Positions 53,531-64,000 of a DNA stretch of 64,000 nt are shown one piece after another. The stretch lies in contig CAVSJA010000001.1 in NCBI GenBank assembly GCA_963728145.1, positions 520,638 to 584,637 on the forward strand, given 5' to 3'. A program made the translations under genes and the position numbers. The notes under the pieces were generated by a model. It searched no databases. It saw only the letters and a list, made by a program, of their open reading frames with translations, and had not been told where the DNA came from. Each line of letters starts with the position of its first letter. Within the stretch, counting starts at the first letter, position 1. Source of the DNA: CAVSJA01 sp963728145 (GTDB taxonomy: Bacteria > Bacteroidota > Bacteroidia > Chitinophagales > Chitinophagaceae).

Positions 53531-54577
53531 TCAGGTGATGCGGTGTCCCCGTGCGATGACGGCGGCCGGGTGGTTGAGGATGGCGGGATCGTTGCGCGGG
53601 TCGGCGTGGTAGGTGACGAGGTTGGCCGGCGAGCCGGTGTGCTGTTGGTGGCTGAGAAAGTTGTGGGCGGTGGTGCTGGCAGCGGCGAGCGCTTCGGCGG
53701 GCTCGAGGCCGAAGTCGGCGAGGCGGGCGACCTCGCCGGCGATGCTGCCGACGACATCGCTCCCGGCGAGCACGGGGATCCCGAGACGTACAGCTCGGGG
53801 GAGGAACTCGCGTAGCCGAGCGTCGGCCTCTGCGAACCGTCGGCGTTGTTCTGGCGTCAGCTCGTCGGTGAGCAGCGCGTCGGCGGCGGTGATCGTCGGG
53901 GTCCACCCCACCTTGCGGGAGGCCATCAGCTCGAGCGCCTCGTCGGTCATCACGACGCCGTGCTCGATCGAGTCCACGCCAGCCGCGACCAGCTGAGCGA
54001 CGTTGTCGATGGTGCTGTGGGCTGCGACGCGAGCTCCGGCTCGATGGGCAGCCGCGGTGACCGTCGCGATCGCGTCGATGCTGTAGGTGGGCTCGGCCGG
54101 TGTGCCGGCGTCGAGGTCGGGGAAGTCCGCGATGATCTTGATCCAGCTGGCGCCAGCCTCGACCTCCGCCAACGCCGCCCCGAGCAGGTCGCCCTCGTCG
54201 ACTGGTTCGTACAACGTCGGGAAGTAGTGGTGGGGCGGGGCGAGAAACCGTCCGGCAGCTTGCACGGTGGGCAGTCGTTCGTCGTCATCGAGGTGCAGGG
54301 TGACGCTGCCGGGCGAACCGACATCGCGGACGAACAGGATCCCGGCTGCGCACCACTCACGCAGCTGGTCCGCCACCTCGGCCGGCTGCCGTGCGGTGAA
54401 GTCCTTGCCGATCGCTGGGTGGGCGTGGGAATCCACGAGCCCGGACAGCATGAACGCGCCCGGCAGCGGCTCGGCATCGGCCACTGGCATGTCGCTCAAC
54501 AGACCATGCGCATCGACCCACCACGTGCGCTCGCCACCAAACGGCAGCTCCTCGCCGTCGAACCGCCACGCCGTCAC
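53531..54577 (-). CDS. Amidohydrolase family protein
   Basis: A 348-residue metal-dependent amidohydrolase of the imidazolonepropionase/prolidase-like branch. Metal ligands are in LVDSHAHPAIG near residue 47 (HxH), a lysine in SWIKIIADFPD near 145, His in VAAHSTIDN near 185 and SIEHGVVM near 206, and Asp in LAGSDVVGS near 273. The start is GTG at 54575-54577 with GGAGG directly upstream. Intact. Substrate is not predictable from sequence. Confidence 0.88.
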   Translation of the reverse strand: MTAWRFDGEELPFGGERTWWVDAHGLLSDMPVADAEPLPGAFMLSGLVDSHAHPAIGKDFTARQPAEVADQLREWCAAGILFVRDVGSPGSVTLHLDDDERLPTVQAAGRFLAPPHHYFPTLYEPVDEGDLLGAALAEVEAGASWIKIIADFPDLDAGTPAEPTYSIDAIATVTAAAHRAGARVAAHSTIDNVAQLVAAGVDSIEHGVVMTDEALELMASRKVGWTPTITAADALLTDELTPEQRRRFAEADARLREFLPRAVRLGIPVLAGSDVVGSIAGEVARLADFGLEPAEALAAASTTAHNFLSHQQHTGSPANLVTYHADPRNDPAILNHPAAVIARGHRIT

Positions 54578-54734
54578 CTCCGATCACGGTACTCGACCAC
54601 CTCCCGGTGGACGGCTCGATGCGGAGCGTGTACCGACTCAGACGGCGGGCTGCGAACGGGCCCAAAGCGACGGCGGTCGACAGTGGGACGTCGCCGCGCA
54701 CTGCAGGGTTGACCGAGGTCTCAGAATCACACGC

Positions 54735-55244
54735 ATGGAGCTGACGATCCGCGCCGCCTCGGTGGACGACCACCCGGCCGTTCACGAGATCCTGATGAGC
54801 CCACACGTGCTACGCCAGACGATGCGGGTCCCGCGGTCGCCGATCGAGCAGACGCGCGAGCGATTGTCGCCGGCACGAGGCGTCATCCAGCTCGTCGCTG
54901 AGGCCGCTGGCGAGCTCGTCGGCTTCGCCGAGTTGATCACGCACCCGGACGAGCCGCGAGCGCGGCACGCCGGCGAGATCAACCTCGTGGCCGTGGGAGA
55001 GCCGTGGCTGGGCAAGGGAGTTGGCAAGGCGTTGTGCGCCGAGCTGATCGATCTCGCCGACAACTGGCTCAATCTCATCCGCCTCGGGTTGATCGTGTTC
55101 GAGGGCAACGAGCGTGCTGTCGCCATCTACGAGCGTCTCGGCTTCGTCCACGAGGGCACGATGCAGCGCTTCGGCTTTGGCGACGGCGCCTGGATGGATG
55201 CCCACGTGATGGGCCGCCTCCGCCCGTCACCGCCACCGGTCTGA
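54735..55244 (+). CDS. GNAT-family N-acetyltransferase
   Basis: A 169-residue acetyltransferase of the RimJ/RimL/SpeG-like type. N-terminal LTIRAASVDDHPAVHEIL forms the first strand and helix. The acetyl-CoA loop is PWLGKGVGKALCAEL near residue 91, and the C-terminal signature VFEGNERAVAIYERLGFVHEG follows near 121. ATG at 54735 chosen because upstream frame residues do not fit the fold. It divergently abuts the amidohydrolase across about 155 bp. Substrate unknown. Confidence 0.93.
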   Translation: MELTIRAASVDDHPAVHEILMSPHVLRQTMRVPRSPIEQTRERLSPARGVIQLVAEAAGELVGFAELITHPDEPRARHAGEINLVAVGEPWLGKGVGKALCAELIDLADNWLNLIRLGLIVFEGNERAVAIYERLGFVHEGTMQRFGFGDGAWMDAHVMGRLRPSPPPV

Positions 55245-55922
55245 TCACGCGAATGGGTGCACCACCTCACGGGCTGAGCGCGCTCGACGGCGAGATCGGC
55301 ACGGTTGACAAGTTGGTGGACGTCGTGGAAGATCAGTCAGCACTGAGTGGGCGCCCAGCGTCGCGAAGGCGAGTCCCGCTCGGGTGGGGGTTGTTGTGTT
55401 CCGCATCAGCGGGGTGCCGGCGACGCTGTTGGTGTAGGCGACGCCGATGACCGACGGCGTCGTGCCGCCGAACGGGTTCATCGGGGCGAAGTTGATCGCC
55501 GTGTCCTGGACCACCGTGCCGTCGTCGACGTTGGCGGCGAGGTTGGTGCCGTCGCTGCCGACCAGGCGCAGCCGATCCCGGGCCGGGTTGAAGTCGACGC
55601 TGGCGCGCACGCCCTGCGGCAGGGTCTGGGCGAGCCGGGGCTTCTGCTGCACCTGGCCGGTGCGCGGGTTGATCGTCACCACGCCGCCGCCGCCGAGCAC
55701 GCCGTAGAGCTGGCCGTCGGCGGGTCGGACGTCGATGCCGATGATCCGGCCGCGGACGCCGACATTGACCGTACCCGTCACGGCCGGCCGGTCGGTGTCG
55801 ATGATGAGGAGGGTGCGCGCACCGGTGAGTGCTGCCAACGTCGCCGCCTTGGCGTCGCCGGCCGTCGCCGCCAGGCCCGCGACGATGGCGGCGCCTGCGA
55901 GCAGGTGCTTGCGTCCGATCAT
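55245..55922 (-). CDS. DUF4394 domain protein with aberrant C-terminus
   Basis: A 225-residue exported protein. The Ala-rich signal peptide ends GDAKAA. A DUF4394 beta-propeller-like domain follows: GRIIGIDVRPADGQLYGVLGG near residue 58, GVRASVDFNPARDRLRLVGSDG near 103, and VIGVAYTNS near 158. After about residue 175 the sequence no longer resembles the family and becomes Arg/Pro-rich, so the last 50 or so codons are probably out of frame or replaced. Its stop is immediately adjacent to the convergent acetyltransferase stop. Function of the family is unknown. Confidence 0.75.
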   Translation of the reverse strand: MIGRKHLLAGAAIVAGLAATAGDAKAATLAALTGARTLLIIDTDRPAVTGTVNVGVRGRIIGIDVRPADGQLYGVLGGGGVVTINPRTGQVQQKPRLAQTLPQGVRASVDFNPARDRLRLVGSDGTNLAANVDDGTVVQDTAINFAPMNPFGGTTPSVIGVAYTNSVAGTPLMRNTTTPTRAGLAFATLGAHSVLTDLPRRPPTCQPCRSRRRARSAREVVHPFA

Positions 55923-56135
55923 GTCCGTTCTCCGCTGTCAGTGGCTGTCGAGCGGCCAGCGCCGCTCACCAGCCCCTACGCCGGTGCGGTCGGGTTCGGA
56001 GGCAGGCGCGGTGGTTCACACGCGCGTGAGGCGGGCGATCTTGTGGAACATCGGGGACGAGCCGCGATCGCGGGTTGAAGAGTGTCGGCGTTGTTGGTCT
56101 AGCTTCTCCGGCACGCCACCCAGCCGGATGCCCGC
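55923..56135. other. Probable chimeric junction 2 (actinobacterial to alphaproteobacterial)
   Basis: Between the start of the DUF4394 gene and dnaE the taxonomic signal changes from actinobacterial to alphaproteobacterial, and the density of frameshifts jumps. I cannot place the break to the base: no gene crosses it. Overlapping frames in both directions here have no family resemblance and are not called. Confidence 0.55.
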
Positions 56136-59619
<3,484 letters not shown>

Positions 59620-59633
59620 GGCATGCGGCCAGC

Positions 59634-60628
59634 GTGAGCGACCGGTCGCGGTCATCGGCGCCGGCATGGCCGGCGCCGCCTGCGCGCGCGCGCTGGCCGA
59701 CGCCGGCATGACGGTGCGCGTGTTCGACAAGGGGCGCTCGGTCGGCGGGCGGATGGCGCAGCGGCGCGTCGGCAGCCGGCGGTGTTCGACCACGGCGCCC
59801 AGTACCTGAGCGCCCGCGACCCGGCCTTCGTCGGCCGAGGTCGGAGCGCTGGCGGGCAGCAGGGCATCGTGGCCGAGTGGCCGGGGCCGCGAGCGTCCGG
59901 CGGCGACCCGGTGCTGGTCGGCGTGCCGGCGATGAACGCGCCGGTCAAGGCGCTGCTCGGCGGACCTGCCGGTGACCACGCGGCTGCCGGGTCACGGAGC
60001 TGGCGTCACGGCGCCGGCGGCTGGACGCGTCCGCGGCGAGGACGGCGGCGGCGGCACGGGCCGTTCGCGGCGGTCGTGCTGGCCGTGCCGGCACCGCAGG
60101 CGGCGGAGCTGCTGGGGACGGCGGGCCAGCGCGCGGGCGGCCGGCCGATCCTGTGCGCCTGGGCGGCGTGCGGATGGCGCCGTGCTGGTCGGCGCTGGCG
60201 GCGTTCGCCGCGCCGGCTGCCGGCTCGACGCCGCGGCGCTGCGGCCGCGCCGGTGCCGCTGGCCTGGGCGGCGCGCAACAGCGAGCAAGCCCGGGCCGCG
60301 GCGACGGCGAGGCCTGGACGCTGCACGCCGGCGCCGGACTGGTCGGCCGAGCGCGCTGGAGCGGCGGCCCGAGGAGGTCGCGCCGGAGCTGCTGGCGCCG
60401 TTCGCCGGCGGCAGTCGGCCGCGGCGCTGCCCGAGCCGGCCTACCTCGCGGCGCATCGCTGGCGCTACGCGCTGGTCGAGCGGCCGCTCGGCGAGCCTGC
60501 GTCTGGGACCCGGCGCTGCGCCTCGGCCTGTGCGGCGACTGGTGCCTCGGGCCGCGGGTCGAGGCCGCCTACCTGTCCGGGCCGCGCCGCTGGCGGCGGC
60601 GCTTGCCAAGGACGGGGCGCCGCTGTAG
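59634..60628 (+). CDS. NAD/FAD-dependent amine-oxidase-like oxidoreductase (renalase-like), frameshifted
   Basis: Stitched frames give about 320 residues of a flavin oxidoreductase. The N-terminal FAD fold is VAVIGAGMAGAACARALADAG with the second motif FDKGRSVGGRMAQR, then FDHGAQYLSARDPAF, typical of the renalase/NAD(P)-binding group. AVVLAVPAPQAAELL lies mid-protein. C-terminal GPRVEAAYLSG is the flavin-contact region. Single-base indels break the frame many times. The start is uncertain (GTG near 59,634 needs one base added). It lies 15 bp after dnaE in the same direction. Substrate unknown. Confidence 0.78.
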
Positions 60629-60741
60629 ACAGGCGCCACCTCACACGCGGGCGGCAGGCGTGAGCCTTGCCTCTGTCCGGTGGCCGACCCCTGGCGTCGG
60701 TCCACTCGCCCGCGGCGGAACAACCGGAACAGGAACGTTCG

Positions 60742-61570
60742 ATGGCTTTCCCGACCTACACGATGCGCCAGCTGCTCGAGGCTGGCGTGCATTTCGGCCA
60801 CCAGACGCGGCGCTGGAACCCGCTGATGGCGCCCTACATCTTCGGCGTCCGCAACGGCGTCCACATCCTCGACCTGACCCAGACCGTGCCGACGCTGCAC
60901 CGCGCGCTGGCGGCCCTGCGCGAGGTCGCGGCCAACGGCGGCCGCGTGCTGTTCGTCGGCACCAAGCGGCAGGCGCAGGAGCCGGTGGCGACCGGCCGCC
61001 AAGCGCTGCGGCCAGTACTACGTCAACCATCGCTGGCTCGGCGGCATGCTGACCAACTGGAAGACGATCTCGCAGTCGATCAAGCGGCTGCGCGAGCTCG
61101 AGGCGCAGCTCGCCGACCCGGCGACGCAGCAGGGCTTCACCAAGAAGGAGCTGCTCAACCTGAGCCGCGAGCGCGACAAGCTCGAGCGGGCGCTGGGCGG
61201 CATCAAGGACATGGGCGGCCTGCCCGACATCCTGTTCGTGATCGACACGAACAAGGAGGAGATCGCGGTCCAGGAGGCGACCAAGCTGGGCATCCCGGTG
61301 GTGGCCGTGCTCGACAGCAACAGCGACCCGCGCAAGATCCGCTACCCGTTCCCGGGCAACGACGACGCCAGCCGGGCGATCAACCTCTACTGCGACCTCG
61401 CGGTGGCGGCGGTGCTCGACGGCATCCAGGCCGAGATGTCGGCCTCGGGCATCGATGTCGGCGAGATCGAGGACCTGGGCGAGATCGAGGAGCTGCCGGA
61501 GCTGCCCGAGGTCGCGGCGGCCGAGGTGCCCGCGGTGGCCGAGGAAGCGGCGCCGGCGCAGCCGAGCTGA
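60742..61570 (+). CDS. rpsB: 30S ribosomal protein S2, one frameshift
   Basis: About 275 residues. Start MAFPTYTMRQLLEAGVHFGH; family motifs RRWNPLMAPYIFGVRNGVHI, VLFVGTKRQAQEPV, HRWLGGMLTNWKTI, PDILFVIDTNKEEIAV and DSNSDPRKIRYPFPGNDDA. The acidic tail (EELPELPEVAAAEV) is of alphaproteobacterial style. A single extra G near 60,994-60,997 shifts the frame within ATAAKRCGQYY. Promoter and leader lie in 60,629-60,741, where no other gene is seen. S2 binds the 30S body and is essential. Confidence 0.96.
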
Positions 61571-61609
61571 GCCGCGGCGCAGCCGCGACAGCATGAGGAT
61601 TTGCTGAGC

Positions 61610-62546
61610 ATGGCCGAGATCACGACCGCTCTGGTCAAGGAGCTGCGCGAGCGCACCGGCGCCGGCATGATGGACTGCAAGCGGGCGCTGGGCGAGGCCG
61701 GCGGCGACATCGAGGCGGCCACCGACTGGCTGCGCAAGAAGGGCCTGGCCGCGGCCGCCAAGAAGGCCAGCCGGGTCGACCAGCGAGGGCCTGATCGGCA
61801 TGGCGCTGGCCGGCACCGCGGGTGCCCTGGTCGAGGTCAACGCCGAGACCGACTTCGTCGCCCGCAACGAGAGCTTCCAGGAGCTGGTCCGCCGGATCGC
61901 CGCCCTGGCGCCCGCGGCCAAGGGCGACCTCGACGGCGCTGAAGGCGGCGCGGGTCGAGGCCACCGGCCGCACGGTCGACGAGGAGATCACCCAGGCGAT
62001 CGCGGTGATCGGCGAGAACATCAACCTGCGCCGCACGGCCTATCTCGAGGTGCCGCAGGGCGTGGTCGCCGGCTACCTGCACAACCAGCTCGCGCCCGGG
62101 CCTCGGCAAGCTCGGCGTGCTGGTGGCGCTGGCGTCGGCGGGCGACGCCGGCGCGGCGTGGCCGAGACCGGCAAGCAGCTGGCGATGCACGTCGCCGCCA
62201 CCAACCCGCAGGCGGTGAGCGCCGACAAGGTCGACCCCGCGCGTGGTCGAGCGCGAGCGGGCGATCTTCGCCGACCAGGCCCGCGCCTCGCGGCAAGCCC
62301 GAGAACATCATCGAGAAGATGGTCGAGGGCCGGCTGCGCAAGTTCTACGAGGAGGCGGTGCTGCTCGAGCAGGTGTTCGTGGTCGACACCGACAAGCGCG
62401 TCAAGGAGGCGGTCCAGGCCGCCGCCAAGGAGCTCGGCGCGCCGGATCGAGGTCGTGGCCTTCGTCCGCCTGGCGCTGGGCGAGGGCGTCGAGAAGGGCG
62501 GCGCGACGACTTCGCCGCCGAAGTGGCGCAGCTCGCCGGCGTCTGA
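61610..62546 (+). CDS. tsf: Translation elongation factor Ts, several frameshifts
   Basis: About 308 residues when repaired. Start MAEITTALVKELRERTGAGMM with the UBA-like domain, CKRALGEAGGDIEAATDWLRKKG. The core has VEVNAETDFVARNESFQ, the Tu-contacting TDF motif. C-terminal FVVDTDKRVKEAV and DDFAAEVAQLAGV close the protein. Extra single bases near 61,780, 61,940, 62,100, 62,243, 62,290 and 62,448 split it. It recycles EF-Tu-GDP. It follows rpsB by 39 bp in the standard rpsB-tsf order. Confidence 0.95.
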
Positions 62547-62598
62547 GCGCCGCGGCGGCCGCGACCTTCGCCATCCAGACGCAGCGCGGAGCCCGGCG

Positions 62599-63352
62599 AT
62601 GACCGAGAGCGAAGCCGACCCGGGTCCACGGTTCCGCCGCGTCCTGCTCAAGATGTCGGGCGAGGCCCTGCTCGGGCGACGGCGAGTACGGCCACGACCG
62701 CCGCGTCCTGCGCCAGCTCGCCGACGATTGCGCCGCCGTCCACGCGCATGGGCGTCGAGCTCTGCCTGGTGATCGGCGGCGGCAACATCATCCGCGGCAG
62801 CACCCTGGCCGCGGCCGGGGTCGAGCGCTCGACCGCCGACTACATGGGCATGCTGGGCACGGTCATCAACGCGCTGGCGGTGCAGAGCGTGATCGAGCAG
62901 CAGGCCGGCATCCCGACCCGGGTGATGTCGGCGATCCCGATGTCCGCGGTGTGCGAGCCCTACATCCGGCGCCGCGCCGTGCGCCACCTGGAGAAGGTCG
63001 CGGATCGTGATCTTCGCCGCCGGCACCGGCAACCCGTACTTCACCACCGACACCGCGGCGGCGCTGCGCGCGGCCGAGCTGGACTGCGACGCGATCCTGA
63101 AGGGCACCCAGGTCGACGGCGTCTACTCGGCCGACCCGCGGCGCGACCCGGACGCGCGAGCGCTACGACCGGCTGACCTATCTCGACGTGCTGTCGCGCG
63201 ACCTCAAGGTGATGGACGCCTCGGCGATCTCCCTGGCGCGGGAGAGCAGCATTCCCATCATCGTCTTTTCCGTGCATGCTCCGGGCGCGTTCGCGCGGGT
63301 GCTGCGGGGCGAGGGACCCCACACCATCATCACCGAGGAGGCGGCGTCATGA
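62599..63352 (+). CDS. pyrH: UMP kinase, several frameshifts
   Basis: About 250 residues when repaired. RRVLLKMSGEALLG is the N-terminal amino-acid-kinase motif, followed by LCLVIGGGNIIRG, ADYMGMLGTVINALAVQ, FAAGTGNPYFTTDTAAALRA and ILKGTQVDGVYSADP. The C-terminal part has LKVMDASAISLARESSIPIIVF. It phosphorylates UMP to UDP. Single extra bases occur near 62,680, 62,746, 63,003 and 63,160. Its stop overlaps the frr start by four bases (ATGA), showing translational coupling. Confidence 0.95.
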
Positions 63353-63913
63353 GCGGCGGGCAGCCCGACCTGGCGGATCTCAAGAAGCGCATGGACAGCG
63401 CGCTCGAGGTCCTGCGCAAGGAGCTGCAGGGCCTGCGCACCGGCCGCGCCAGCGCCAGCCTGCTCGAGCCGATCACGGTCGAGGCCTACGGCTCGGAGAT
63501 GCCGCTGACCCAGGTCGGCACGGTCAACGTGCCCGAGCCGCGCATGCTGACGGTGCAGGTCTGGGACCGCGGCCTGGTCAAGGCGGTCGAGAAGGCGATC
63601 CGCAACAGCTCGCTCGGCCTCAACCCGTCCGTCGACGGGCAGCTGCTGCGCGTGCCGCTGCCCGAGCTGACCCAGGAGCGGCGCAACGAGCTGGTCAAGG
63701 TCGCGCACAAATATGCCGAGCAGGCGCGGGTCGCGGTCCGCAACGTCCGGCGCGACGGCATGGACCAGCTGAAGCGGCTCGAGAAGGACGGCGACATCTC
63801 CCAGGACGAGCACAAGCAGTGGTCGGACGAGGTGCAGAAGCTGACCGACAGGCACATCGAGGCCGATCAACCAGCTGCTCGACCACAAGGAAAAGGACAT
63901 CCTGCAGGTCTGA
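63349..63913 (+). CDS. frr: Ribosome recycling factor, one frameshift near the end
   Basis: 187 residues when one extra C near 63,865 is removed, restoring INQLLDHKEKDILQV and the stop at 63,911-63,913. Motifs: LKKRMDSALEVLRKELQGLRTGRAS, MPLTQVGTVNVPEPRMLTVQ, AIRNSSLGLNPSVDG, PLPELTQERRNELVKVAHKY and RNVRRDGMDQLK. The factor splits post-termination ribosomes together with EF-G. Start overlaps the pyrH stop. Confidence 0.96.
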
Positions 63914-63925
63914 TGGCGGCACAGC

Positions 63926-64000
63926 GTGCGTAGCGAGCCCCTGGTCCGCGAGGCGGAGGCCGCCGCGCCGCCGCAGCACGTCGCCATCATCATGGACGGT
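63926..64000 (+). CDS. uppS: Undecaprenyl diphosphate synthase, N-terminal fragment
   Basis: A GTG at 63,926 opens 25 codons to the window end: an Ala/Glu/Pro-rich lead, then PQHVAIIMDG, the conserved opening of cis-prenyltransferases with the catalytic Asp. The rest lies outside the window. The gene order pyrH-frr-uppS is standard in Alphaproteobacteria. It makes the lipid carrier for cell-wall synthesis. Confidence 0.85.
   Translation, partial: MRSEPLVREAEAAAPPQHVAIIMDG

Noticed and set aside
53401..55126. Multiple overlapping frames on both strands around the amidohydrolase and GNAT genes
   Set aside because: High GC leaves all six frames open; only the frames with family motifs and ribosome-binding sites were kept.

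Overview
The window is not one genome. Positions 1 to about 51,212 are a coherent, fairly AT-rich Bacteroidota chromosome segment, probably Chitinophagales. Evidence: TonB-dependent receptors, a T9SS sorting domain, bacillithiol synthesis, no Shine-Dalgarno sequences and Bacteroidota-type codon use. At about 51,213 the reading frame of a HAMP-repeat sensor breaks off in the middle of a repeat. The sequence becomes GC-rich and actinobacterial in style (51.2-56.0 kb: alpha/beta hydrolase, DUF1059, MDR dehydrogenase, amidohydrolase, GNAT, DUF4394). Somewhere in 55,923-56,135 it changes again to an alphaproteobacterial dnaE / FAD oxidoreductase / rpsB / tsf / pyrH / frr / uppS cluster. That last cluster is littered with single-base insertions, typical of uncorrected sequence. 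I read the contig as a three-part assembly chimera.

Layout of the Bacteroidota part: ABA4-like protein and purC (1-1.5 kb); TonB receptor, NhaD antiporter, RimO and a frameshifted receptor-plug protein (1.6-11.2 kb); a catabolic region (11.4-29.0 kb); bacillithiol enzyme BshC (30.1 kb); purE, a complete RND efflux operon and purK (32.3-39.6 kb); HPPD, an L,D-transpeptidase/TonB fusion, a T9SS-exported protein, a DPE2-like 4-alpha-glucanotransferase, a dipeptide epimerase and the truncated HAMP sensor (39.9-51.2 kb).

The catabolic region is the main biological interest. It holds candidates for all four steps of trans-4-hydroxy-L-proline breakdown: 4-Hyp epimerase, D-Hyp dehydrogenase, DapA-like deaminase and 2-oxoglutarate-semialdehyde dehydrogenase. 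These are interleaved with two GH127 beta-L-arabinofuranosidases, a mutarotase, a GH5-like hydrolase and a DUF4965 enzyme. Beta-L-arabinofuranosyl-hydroxyproline is the hallmark of plant extensins, so the locus looks like a combined glycan and amino-acid utilisation system for hydroxyproline-rich glycoproteins.

Inside this region sits an IS110-family element (23,997-25,259). Its upstream RNA can be read as a bridge RNA with both guide loops, and the guides match the element's ends and its target. The target is an arm of one of many intergenic inverted repeats. These are made of degenerate 7- or 8-bp tandem units, with a different unit at each group of loci but the same architecture. They occur about every 2-4 kb in the Bacteroidota part and commonly start at or just after a stop codon.
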